Shown: piece by piece, positions 38,301 through 49,019 of the stretch
How the letters are laid out: each line of letters opens with the position of its first letter
Numbering within the stretch: position 1 is the first letter of the stretch
Position numbers and translations under genes: made by a program
Notes under the pieces: model-generated
Told to the model about the DNA's origin: nothing
The model's input: the letters and a program-made list of their open reading frames with translations, nothing else
The model's database searches: none
Origin: Metellina segmentata
Taxonomy: Eukaryota > Arthropoda > Arachnida > Araneae > Tetragnathidae
DNA length: 64,000 bases
Assembly (NCBI GenBank): GCA_947359465.1
Contig: OX375883.1
Coordinates: 95,244,293-95,308,292 of the forward strand
Reading direction: 5' to 3'

Positions 38301-39779
38301 TTGGAAATGAGCTGCTGGAGGATTAACAACCTTGGCTGTAGAAAATGAGGTGCCCAAAGCAATCGATAGAGACACAATCAAAAGAGATTTTGCACAGCAC
38401 AAGGCCAGAAAAATACACTTTTGATATATCTATTTTTGTAGTTTAATCGTCATCTGTGCTGAACAAGTGTTTCATAAATCACATGATAACAATAATATTT
38501 GTCAGCGTATTTTATTTCAATACTAAATGAATGATTTACTATTCATTGCTGAAATACTAAATACATATTGTAAATATTGTGCTATAGTATAAATGTAATA
38601 TTGACTTTACTGTATTAAATGATTTTGAAATGAAAAAGTACCATTGACGTTTATAGTAAATCAACCAGTCATAGTTAATGATTTCTTCAATGTTTCAGAA
38701 CTTGCAAATATATCCAGGTCTTTGTAACACTGAACCATTCAGGGACACTATAAGAGATCTTGCAAAGAAAAGCTTTCCTGCAATGAGAAACAGTCTATGT
38801 GTTATGAAAAAGTTAGTATTTATGTGTCCAAAGCATATTCAAAACAAACCATTAAATATTGCTGTAAAACTAAATTTTCCACTGCTCATTTAAATTGATC
38901 TTCAAACATCCAAACTAAAAAATGAATGGGTAGTAATAGCACACTGTGATGATAGATTGAATAAATTTCATTAGTTCCCAATTCTGCAAATTTTATCAAT
39001 GGATATTACTCTTGATGATATAACATAGCATTCTTTAAAGCACAAAAAAAGGTGATTAAATAAGTACATGAATAATTTAGATATAGTGGCAATAATATGC
39101 AAAGCATGTTCAGCTTTAGAATTTTCTGCAAGTATACATTATTTTCAAAGAAAAAAATCCTTGCATTCTTACCATTTTGTTGTTACAAAAATCTGTGTCC
39201 TAAAGAAATTAAAAATATTCAATTGATGCACATTAGAAAATGGTGATTAAATTACACAAAACCAAAAAGAATTTATTACTAAATAAAAACATTAAATGAA
39301 AGAAAAAAAAAGCAAGAATGAAAATCACTCTTTCAACTATTCTTAATTTTTATACAAGTATATGAATATAAGAAATAATGGATTATTTTCTAAAGTTATT
39401 TTAAAATACAGTTGTAACAAAATAAATATTAAAATTTTTCTACAACAACATAGGAACCTTGAAAGTACTCACAAGAAATCTCATTCAGATTTACATTAAA
39501 AATCTTGTTATGCTTCTGGTATGATTGATTTTTAGCCCTAGAATTCAAATTTTTCATCAATGGATGCCAGATTTCTAGTGGACGCCATGTAACTAATGCC
39601 TGCAAGACATGATTTTCTTTACTCTTTACAAATCAAAACAGCTTTCCTTCATTGCAGATACATCTCTCTTTGTAGTTAGAGCTTAGTAGACACATTTCAT
39701 TCACACAGCTCAGATGGGTTCAACCATGTTTTTGTAAATTTGAACACTTTGTAAACCCTTTTATATAATTTACAAAATA
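38301..39779. other. Unassigned AT-rich DNA, downstream of a zinc-finger gene
   Basis: A 71-codon frame at 38678-38893 starting MISSMFQNLQIY has no recognisable family and no support. Otherwise featureless. Confidence 0.3.
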
Positions 39780-39922
39780 TTTCTCATCTATGCATAGTTA
39801 AACCACCTTTAGTTGAAAATATTTTCTTGCACATACAACACATTTAAATGGTTTTTATCTTCTGTATGTAAATATGTCTTATGAAGCAACCCAAAACGAA
39901 ACATCTCTTGCACATTTCACTC
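39780..39922 (-). pseudogene. Shifted extra zinc-finger codons beyond the stop
   Basis: On the minus strand, directly after the stop of the zinc-finger gene, another frame reads CKRCFVLGCFIRHIYIQK and CVVCARK/CMCKKIF-type finger starts. This looks like at least two further fingers lost by a frameshift in the linker. Confidence 0.55.
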
Positions 39923-41452
39923 CTAAAGTTTCTCTTTAGCGTGGGTTTGTTCGTGATTTCGCAACTGCGAACTCCTCCTAAAACCTCTATTACATATTTC
40001 ACAAATAAATGGCTTCTCTTCAGTATGGGTTCGTTCATGACGTCGTAAATGCGAACTCGTCCTAAACCCTCTGTTACACATTTCACAAATAAAAGGTTTC
40101 TCGCCTGTATGGATGGTAGTGTGTTGCATTAAATCATATTTTCGTGAAAATATTTTCTTGCACACATCACACTGATGTCGGTTTTCTCCAGTGTGGATAT
40201 GTCTATGTCTCACTAAATAATATTTGGCCGAAAATTTTTTATTGCACACTTCACACTCATATGGTTTGTCACCAGAGTGGATGTGTCTATGTAATCGCAA
40301 GTGTGAACTTTGTGAAAAGGCTTTCGAGCATATTTCACAAGTAAAAGGTTTCTCGCCCGTGTGGATACGTCTATGTTTCACTAAATGCTCCTGTACCAAA
40401 AATGTTTTATTGCACACTTCACACTGATGTGGTTTCCTCATACACAAGCTGTAAGATTCTCTAGTGTGGTTACGTCTATGTGATTGTAAGTGTGAACTGT
40501 GCGAAAAGGCTTTTGTGCATAGTTCACAACTAAAAGGTTTCTCGCCCGTGTGGCTGCGTCTATGCACTACTAAAGTAGAATTAATCGAAAATGATTTCTT
40601 GCACACTTCACACTCATACGGCTTCTCTCCAGTGTGGATACGTCTATGTAATCGTAATTGTGAACTGTGTGAAAAGGCTTTTGTGCATATTTCACAATTA
40701 AAAGGTTTCTCGCCCGTGTGGATGCGTCTATGCACTACTAAACCAGACTTCAGAGAAAATGATTTCTTGCACACTTCACATTCATATGGCTTCTCTCCAG
40801 TGTGGATACGTTTATGTAACTGTAAAGATGTGCTAGATGAAAAATATTTGTTACATATTTCACAGTTAAAAGGCTTTTCACCAGTGTGGACACGTATATG
40901 GGTTAACAAATGACTCTTTCGTGAAAATATTTTCTTGCACACATGACACTCATGGGATTCCTCACTGCTTTGTACTCGCATATTTGTTTTATCTCCTTGC
41001 ACTTTGTTGCACATAGTACATTGCTCTGGTTTCAAACAAATATGATGTCGTCGAATTTTTGATGGATCTGGACAGTTTTCAAGGTGTGGTGATAATAAAA
41101 ATGAACTATCTCTGCACTTCAATTTTTTGTGTCGATTCAAGTTTGATTTCCATGAAAACATTTTACTGCAAATTTCACACCTAAACAGCTTTCTTACATT
41201 TAAATCAGATTTTGACGACATCTTTGATGGCTGTAAGATGTTTTTAAGACCTGGAAGTGCCTGCTTAGAGAGTGTAGTTTCTCCAAGTTGCACATTGTGT
41301 TCTGTATTATCAAGGCAAGGTATCGTTCCAAATGAATCCTCTGCATCAAGAATTCTTACTTGATCTCTTAAACATTCCTGGGTTAATGCAGATTCTTCCA
41401 TTGCATATTCCACTGATTCTTCCGTGTTTAAAAATGTGTCCAAAATTTCCAT
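39923..41452 (-). CDS. C2H2 zinc-finger protein, about 13 fingers
   Basis: 509 aa from the ATG at 41452-41450. Minus-strand tttcattttcag, a textbook acceptor, ends three bases before it, so an upstream non-coding exon exists. The N-terminal 90 residues are acidic and finger-free (MEILDTFLNTEESVEYAMEE). An isolated finger (about 95-117), a degenerate one (about 145-165) and then twelve canonical C2H2 fingers follow, with TGEKPF/Y linkers. One linker is replaced by TRESYSLCMRKP, separating the array into two blocks. The even/odd finger alternation (FNCEICTKAFSHSS against YECEVCKKSFS) shows two-finger tandem growth. Probably a nuclear DNA-binding regulator; target unknown. The array formerly extended further. 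Confidence 0.88.
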   Translation of the reverse strand: MEILDTFLNTEESVEYAMEESALTQECLRDQVRILDAEDSFGTIPCLDNTEHNVQLGETTLSKQALPGLKNILQPSKMSSKSDLNVRKLFRCEICSKMFSWKSNLNRHKKLKCRDSSFLLSPHLENCPDPSKIRRHHICLKPEQCTMCNKVQGDKTNMRVQSSEESHECHVCKKIFSRKSHLLTHIRVHTGEKPFNCEICNKYFSSSTSLQLHKRIHTGEKPYECEVCKKSFSLKSGLVVHRRIHTGEKPFNCEICTKAFSHSSQLRLHRRIHTGEKPYECEVCKKSFSINSTLVVHRRSHTGEKPFSCELCTKAFSHSSHLQSHRRNHTRESYSLCMRKPHQCEVCNKTFLVQEHLVKHRRIHTGEKPFTCEICSKAFSQSSHLRLHRHIHSGDKPYECEVCNKKFSAKYYLVRHRHIHTGENRHQCDVCKKIFSRKYDLMQHTTIHTGEKPFICEMCNRGFRTSSHLRRHERTHTEEKPFICEICNRGFRRSSQLRNHEQTHAKEKL

Positions 41453-41475
41453 AACCTGAAAAATGAAACATTTAT
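41453..41475 (-). other. Splice acceptor of the zinc-finger gene
   Basis: The minus strand reads tgtttcattttcag then GTT ATG. The AG lies at 41456-41457. The donor exon is not identified. Confidence 0.6.
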
Positions 41476-41939
41476 TTAGTATAAACAAGTAGATAATATC
41501 TTTTATTCATTAACATTGATATGATACAAATATTTTTAGGTCTTACATAAAATTTTTGTTAAGCGCTAATTGTTTAACATAACAAAGCTAAGACTAAATT
41601 AAATAGAAAGTGTTGACCTTGTGCAGAATCATAAAAGAAATATTTATGGATAACTTAGTTTGTAGAGATATCACGACTCCCTACTTATTTCCTCATGTAC
41701 TAAGTAATTTATTTAAAACAAATATAAAAAGATTGAATACATACTAGCAGAAGTAAAAATAATTTTGTTTCTAGCCTTTAAAAGTGTGAGGAGTGCTTTG
41801 TGTGTGAGGATTTATTTTGTGATTTCATCTCAAATGTGATTGTTAAAAAAATGCAACAACTACATTTAATTTGATCCGTAAAGTAATGATAACTTTCATT
41901 GATTTGTATCTACATCATACCAAGGCATAGTCATCTAGA
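41476..41939. other. Probable intron and unassigned DNA
   Basis: AT-rich, upstream of the zinc-finger coding exon. No feature beyond the acceptor. Confidence 0.35.
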
Positions 41940-42500
41940 ACAGTTCAAAAATCTTAATAGCATGTGTCATCTAATAGTGGCAGATGAATTTTCTATCCTG
42001 AGTACATTGGAAAGCAGGGATTTCAATATTCTGTCCAATTGGATCTGTAGTCATGGGGGCATTAAAGGAAATGAACTTGCTGACAGGGTTGCAAAAGCTG
42101 CCTTTTTTACAACAGAAAGCTCTTCCTTTAAGTGATATATAGTTTTTTTTACAAGGTTGTTAATTCGTAATAGCAAGAGTCATGGGAACTTCAAATCAAT
42201 AATAAACTGAATATCATCAAAACCACCATTTTCATATGTGGCCAGTTGCTCCAATGTGAAGGACCGATATCAAACTGACTAGCGTCAATATTGGGCGTAC
42301 TCGCTTCATGCATCGTCATCTTTTGTTGAGAGAAAGAGACCTCTTGTGGTCAACATATTTTAGGGTCTGTCATATTTTAAGATTGTACTGCTTTTAACCA
42401 TTGTTATTGTCACCATCTGGATGTTGATGCACATTCCAGCGTCCACGTGTTAGAGAAAAGGGTCGAATAGTACCATATGGTACACTTGGTTAAAATCCAC
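41940..42500 (+). pseudogene. Non-LTR retrotransposon RNase H and tail remnant
   Basis: WICSHGGIKGNELADRVAKA is the H...GNE-AD RNase H motif. Then gtcaatattgggcgtactcg reads VNIGRTRFMHRHLLLRERD, the usual segment that follows RNase H in Jockey/I-type ORF2. Riddled with stops. Confidence 0.65.
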
Positions 42501-43269
42501 ATTTAAAAAATTGCAGCTTTTTATATCTTATTTTGTGTTTTCAAGTTGCTATTTTGTCAACATGTTTTAAATCATCACTTCCATTCGTCAACTTTTCAAC
42601 CCATTTTTACCAACTCTAATTCGAATTCTAGCAATTGATTTTTTGCACTTTCCCCTTTTAAAACTTTTGTATCACATAATTTTTGTTTGATCATGTGCTT
42701 GGCACACCTTCTACATGAGTGGACCTTGCACCATAAAGCCCAAAATGTCCAATCCATGAGTACTGCCACTGCATATTGAAACAGTTAAAGTATATTAATT
42801 GCCAAAAGATTTTAGCTGTTATCCTTGAATGAATAAAAAACTCATTTGCAAAGGAACATATTCCTTAATTTAACATACGAGGAATACTTCAGCATCCCAG
42901 CCGAATGTCAAGTGCAAACTCCATTTACATGAACACCAACTGTTGTATACTTTCTCATCATTTTTTCAAAGTTCCAGGTGAAGAATCAAATTCAAATCAC
43001 GTTCAATACAATTCTGACATTCTCATACTCAAACTTTACTCACGTTGAACTTTCATATGCCATTTATAGTGTCATCTGGAATGTTCTGCACATTTTCAAA
43101 TCGAAGCTAGCTTTATTATTATTTTGTTACCGCTCATAAGGAGTGACTTTGATTGAAACAGATGTTTAAATTCTGACTTTTCTGCTTACACTACATAATT
43201 ATAGCATGTGTTGTGGCATAATTTTTTTTCGCTGCAGTGCTAAGAAAGAACCAGAAAGTTCATTTTTAA
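42501..43269. other. Unassigned DNA
   Basis: SINE C-like tail words (cttgcaccataaagccc) near 42728. Nothing else. Confidence 0.3.
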
Positions 43270-43965
43270 CACAGAATACGATTGCTGGAATTTCGGCATG
43301 CGATTCTTTGCTGAAATGAAATGAATAAGCTCCATTTATGAAACAGTTCATTACTGGAGATGAGAAGTGGATACTATGCAATAATGTTACAAGAAAAAGA
43401 CTATGGGGTAAGCCAAATGAACATCCCCAAGTAATGTCGAGAGTAGGGCTGCATTCCAAAAAATTAATGATTTGTGTATGGTCCGACTACAAAGGAATAG
43501 TTCATTATGAATTGTTGCCACAAAATCTGACCATAAATTCGGAAAAAAACAGTTCTCTAATGGCAGTATTAAAAGCAGAAATCGAAGCAAAGAGGCCAGA
43601 ACTGACTAATCGTCGAGGTGTTGTCTTCCAGCATGACAATGCTCGGCCCTACATTTCGCTGAATGTCAGAAAAAGACTTATTGAGATGGCTGGGTGTAAC
43701 CTCCAATATTCACCAGACCTTGTCTCCTCAGATTTTCACCTCTTCAGGTCACTTCAAAATTCTTTGGAGACTGTCAAACAGCACCTCAATAACTTCTTTA
43801 CAAATATGCCTATGTATTTTATAAAAAAAATGGAATTTTCCAGCTGCCAAAAGTCTAGAACAAAATGGGACTGATGTTATTCAATAAAATTTTCTTTTGT
43901 TTCTGTACTGCTTCGTTGGTATTTATCTTAAAAACGAGCAGAACTTTCCGGATGACCCAATGTAT
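43270..43965 (+). pseudogene. mariner transposase, C-terminal two thirds (second family)
   Basis: A 178-codon open frame (43338-43874) carries TGDEKWILCNN, HDNARPYISLNVRK and YSPDLVSSDFHLFRSLQNSL, a complete DD34D triad of the mauritiana-like group. The N-terminal half is missing. The right end ttccggatgacccaatgt looks like the terminal repeat. Distinct from the other mariners here. Confidence 0.85.
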
Positions 43966-44394
43966 TTCATGTCAAGAAGGTCAGGCCAAATATTTCCGAG
44001 AAAGCAGTCGTAGCAGATTTCCAAACCAAATCTTCTGAAACCTCAGCTTATGATTGACTTTTCATTTCTTTATGTCCTGCATAATAAATTTGAAACAAAA
44101 TTTATAAAGATGAAATATCCTGGCAGAAATGCAAAACATTATTTCTTTAAAAGTCAAAATTTGCAGACAACTAAGTGTTAATTGTATAAAAAGCATAGCT
44201 TTTGAATTGCAGAGATGTGATCAACTTGTCTCACAATTCTATGATTACCTCAACTCACAATTTAAATGCTTTTTTTTTTACATGGTACCGCAAAGAAACT
44301 GGCATATTTTTTTTTCGAAACAAATTTCTCGAGTTAAAATTAGTGAAATTAAATTGGAACTTTATTTTAAAGCAGCAAATATTGTTCATTAACA

Positions 44395-44452
44395 GGTGAA
44401 AGTGAATAGTCCGTTGTGAAGCTCCAGTACGACGTTAATTAAATACCTACCT
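44395..44452 (+). repeat. SINE family A tail
   Basis: gtccgttgtgaagctccagt, then acgacgttaattaaatacct: only the last 50-60 bp. Confidence 0.5.
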
Positions 44453-44934
44453 AGTGAATTCGAATTAAAGGTTGGGTTATATATTGCAAGGTCTGGAAAT
44501 GCAGAAGTAGCGCCAAAGAAAAAAGTAGTCTTTCACCAATGCGATAATAAACGCAAAACCGATTTCGAACATTAAAAGAACAATACAAATAAATATACAT
44601 AGAAAAATACTATATACCGCAAATAAACGTTTGTTCTTAACAATGATCGTGTTTAGAACATCTCTGCGAAATCGATTTATTTTCAGAATTAAAAAAAATA
44701 GTGCAACATCAAGCCCAAGTACTCAGAGACGTGTTTGTGTACCGATTGAGTGAAAATTTGTGCTTTTGCTTGAATAATTCTCTATACGACATTTTTAGTA
44801 GAGATAATTAAACGTTAATGTTACTTTATTCCTTTATTGAAACACAGTTGACAGAGAACATGATAACACGAGTTTTTTCTTGAGTTGAGTTGTGAACAAA
44901 CAAACAAAAACTATTTAAACTTACGTCTGCCGCA
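44453..44934. other. Unassigned AT-rich DNA
   Basis: Nothing recognised. Confidence 0.3.
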
Positions 44935-45010
44935 GGCAGTGTCTATTGAACCGTACAGTACGGCTATATAACTTTTCATTACGAGCGCCTCAATGGAGTA
45001 AGAACTCCAG
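44935..45010 (+). other. Promoter-like module with TATA word and hairpin
   Basis: gtacggctatataac, then, 25 bp on, GGAGTAAGAACTCC (5-bp stem, 4-nt loop). A 52-bp stretch (44958-45009) matches the minus strand of 55849-55900 at about 40 of 52 positions with no gap. Nature unknown: promoter or transposon relic. Confidence 0.4.
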
Positions 45011-45299
45011 ACAAGCGAGAGACATTTCGAAGGAGCCGAAAATGCAATGCGCATGAGCGAACTTTCTTTGGTGATTTCGCTATTCTTGTCGCCAATTTAA
45101 TGTAGGATTCTAGCAGTCCTGCTGTAGATCAGCATTTGCCATTTGGATTGTATAGATGAAAGCGGAAGGACAAGGAATTTTGAGCAGTGGTCTTTGTGTG
45201 CCGACCAAATGTTTTCTATTTAGAAGCCAAATTTTAGTAAGCAATAATATTTTAATTTATTGAAGATTTTCATTCCTATCCATTTGTTTCGCAAATTGT

Positions 45300-46330
45300 T
45301 TTGTTCCTTTAAGTTAGCTTGTATTAAATGCTATCCTACGGAATAAACTTTTTGACGGACAGATGAAGGCTCTTCATTTACTTATTTTTCCTGCATTTTA
45401 TAACCCGTTTTGAAATGTATTGTTCCCTTGCTGTGCTAAATCGTGAATAACGTTGAGTTAGCTTGTTTTTAAGTGCTACCCAACGGAATTGACTTTTTGG
45501 CGCGCAGATAAAAATCCTCTGTCAGTTGCTTATTTTACGTATTTTATTCCTTTATGTGTTGTATTGTTCATTTGCTTCGTTAAATAGTTAGTAACGTTGA
45601 GTTAGCTTGTTTTTAAGTGCTACCCAACGGAATTGACTTTTTGACGGGCAGATGCAAATTCTCGGTCAGTTGCATATTTTATTTATATCCCTTTTTTGTA
45701 CTGTTCATTTGCTTCGTTAAATGGTGAATAACTTTGGGTTAGCTTGTTTTTAAATTAATATGGTAAATGGTTAGGTTGTCCCTCCGTCTTTCCTTGGTTG
45801 TGGCACAATGATTATGCCCACTGCACTAGCAACCTGTGAGTTGTAGGAAGTACAGGTGTGATTCCTCTGTAATTGTATTTCTCTCTCCTGTGCCAGTAAA
45901 AATTTCATTTTGTGCATGTATTACTTGATGTTGTACATCATGCGTCTATTGCAACAAGGCCAAATATGGCCCTTGCACCATAAAAAATCAACACTTCTGG
46001 CATCTTTCTCTTTGGGATTGAACCTAGGTTGTAGTCAATAGCATGTTATGTTTTACCTGTGTGGCAAATTCAACTCCTTAAATATTAATTGCTTTTTATG
46101 GTGTAATCCCTAATAATGTATATATTATTTGCTTGCTATGCTAAGTGGTGAATCGTGTTGCGTTTGCTTGTTTATAAATGCTACTCAACTAAATTCCCTT
46201 TTTGGTGGGCAGTGAAAAGTTTTGTTCATTCACATATTTGAATATTAAATACGTATTGTTCACTTTATTCATTATTTGCAAGTTACATTGAGTTAACTTG
46301 TTTTTAATGCTACCTATCAAAATTAACTGA
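45300..46330 (+). repeat. Degenerate tandem array, about 144-bp period
   Basis: The word gttagcttg recurs at 45313, 45457, 45601 and 45738, then in weaker form at 46162 and 46292. Each unit also has gctacccaacggaattgact and gggcagatg-type blocks. A SINE C copy inserted between units four and five. Confidence 0.75.
45775..45992 (+). repeat. SINE family C copy inside the tandem array
   Basis: tRNA-like start (cactgcactagcaacctgtg, then caggtgtgattcc as weak B box) and end aatatggcccttgcaccata. Matches 46845-47034. Confidence 0.6.
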
Positions 46331-46844
46331 GAATATTTTGTGTTTAAATAATATTCCTTTTTCTTATAGATGTGATGTATGTGTTTCTTTCATCAATTTT
46401 TTTACCAGCTACTAAAGTAAAAATTTTCTTGCTGTGGTAAATTGTTCTGCTGATTTGTTAGATGTGTTGAAAATATCTTAATTCCTTTATTGTGAGTTCA
46501 TTTAGTTGAATTTTTTTAATTATTATTGTAAGCTAAGAATGTAAGATGGTAAATAATTTAAGAATTTATTTTGCTTGAAAAAACCTGTACGTCCCATTTC
46601 AGCCTCTACTCCCAACCATCTGTCACTGAATTGATGTAGGATCACATTCCTTATCACTGGAAACAGGATTTTCATTTTACTCTAAAGGTGAAAGTAGGTA
46701 TTACATTCAATAAAAACTTGTTCATTTTCATTCTGCCAATTTGCACTGATCTCAAATGAATGTTAATATATAAACTTTTTATTTTTGGAGAATAATTTTC
46801 AACTCATTCTTTATGCTAGTAATTCTTTTAAATTTCAATAATTT

Positions 46845-47034
46845 ATTCCCACAGCACAGTCCATTGCTCTAGCAACCTGCAATGTAGGAGGCACTGGTTC
46901 AATTCCTGAATGTATTTCTCTCTTGTATGTCAGTAAAACTGTCTTTGTTTGTGTATGTCCATTACTTGATATTCTATATTCTACACCTTGTGCAGTACGG
47001 TCGAATTTGGCCCTTTCTCCATAAAAACCCAACC
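46845..47034 (+). repeat. SINE family C copy
   Basis: gctctagcaacctgcaatgt, GGTTCAATTCC B box at about 46888-46898, and end ggccctttctccataaaaac. Confidence 0.65.
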
Positions 47035-49019
47035 TGAACCATTAAAATAACATTTTAAATTGCCAAGCAAGATCTATAGAAGTTATTGATCACTAAGCAC
47101 ATTTCTTTTATTTCTATTCAAAGATTTTTGAAGCAGATAATAAAATTCTTAATTTTAAAATTATATTCAAATATCGAGTACTGTACAAAGTAGAATAGAA
47201 TACACACATCTGGAGGGCAGACTGTTAAGTGAAAGTTATTTGGGTATTAAATTATAAGTGTTATGGCTAAAAAAAGTTAGTATATGCTATATTATTTAAT
47301 CATGTACACCTTTAGAAGTGACGATGAACTTTGCAAAACTCCCAAAAGCGCATGGCCCTTGCAGCATAAAAACCAACCAAAAGAAATTTAATACAAGCAT
47401 CAATATTAAAAATTGTTGAAAAAATTCATTATCTTCACAGCTGCTCTTAATGTTATTGATTCATTACACAATGTGCACTTGAAAATTTATTAAAATTATA
47501 AGATTTTATTTATTTTACTGTATTGAGTAACCACTCAAGTAGTCAAAAGAACACCTTTTTTAAATCAATTAAATTTTACTTGAATGAGATTTTTGTCATT
47601 CAAACACATGTATTACTACACAGAACGCAGATCTTCAAATTTTAAATAAAAATTGTCAATATATTGTGGACATATGACTGATTCAAATTTATGATCTCAA
47701 AATATGTGAAAATAACTTATTCAATCCTGTATATTGGAAAATCATAATGCTAGTAATTAATCTTCATTTAAAAATGTGAAATAAAACTTATTTTAATTAT
47801 TTTTCCACTTTACCTACTCATTTACTATAGTAACGAATATTTTGTAGTGCCTTATTTATAGTTCTTTATGAAAAACCCATTTTTATTTATAAAATTAAAG
47901 CATTCTATATACACATCCCTTAGCTAGGTTTTACTTGTAAAATTTAAACAGCATAGTTTGGAAAACTTGCAAGTTTCATTACAAGAATTATATATTTTAG
48001 CCAAACAGGTAAATAATCTTCAAAGATCAAGATAAAAAAAAAGCATCTAATCTGAAATTTAACCTCTAGTGAAGTTTCAATACGTTCAGTTATTCGTTTT
48101 TAAATAGTTATAATGATAACCTATCTAGTGGGGTATTGTAGATAATGTATGTATATTCACCTCATGTCACCCAGAAATTGGATATATATATATCTTTAGG
48201 AAAATAACAACCATAAAGACATGTAATTGGGACACCTTTTTTGTTGAAAGATTACCAACAGTAAGAGAAAAGATTATTTAATTAAATGTCCAAGCACAAT
48301 GGAATTATATAGGATTCATATATGAATAGGTAATTTATCAAATATTAAAACATTTTTTTGAGTAATACTACAAAAAAGCGAGCGTTGATTTGAAAAATTG
48401 GTAACTATATGGAACACCTAAATAATTTGTCAAGCTCCTAATTAACTAATAAGTGCTTGAGTAAAGTACAGTGAATAGTGTTGGAAAATGTTCAGAAAAT
48501 CTTCAATATGGCTTTCACAAATTAAGTAACTCTTGTCCTTGTCAATGTTACATTCAACCAGCTTTGCATCTAAAATCTCAAGCATTGTAGTTTCCTAGTA
48601 ATGGTGTATGCATCGATTTTGAGGCTATTCTAGATAATAAAGAATTCGCCCCTAATCTTTTATAAAACTTTTAAATGCCTTTTCAAATATTTTTGCCAGA
48701 AAAAATATTGTTTTTTTATTAAAAATGTCTAAATTTTAACTTAATTTTTTTTTATATATATACAGTAGCTCTTAAAAGATGTTCGTACACATTAAAAATT
48801 TGCAAAAAAAACCGCTGTAGCCTGGAATTGCATTCGAATATATGAAATCCTGTATTTTTTTCATATCTCCATGTGATTCTCTGAATAAAACAACATTTTT
48901 TTGTTTAAATATTGAATTATTTTCTTTATATATAGTTATGTGACTTACTGTGGGGGTAACTCTAAAGAGTGCCAGCACCGTGACCAGTAGTCTATTGTAC
49001 TAAAAACCCCGACTGATCT
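47035..49019. other. AT-rich DNA, unassigned
   Basis: A stray SINE C tail (catggcccttgcagcataaa) near 47351 is the only familiar word. No gene. Confidence 0.35.

Noticed and set aside
40000..41000. CRISPR-like regular repeats
   Set aside because: The 84-bp periodicity is zinc-finger coding repeats in a eukaryotic genome, with no spacers or cas genes.
40144..41363. Plus-strand frames of 60-150 aa opposite the zinc-finger gene
   Set aside because: Regular antisense frames caused by the 84-bp finger repeat.
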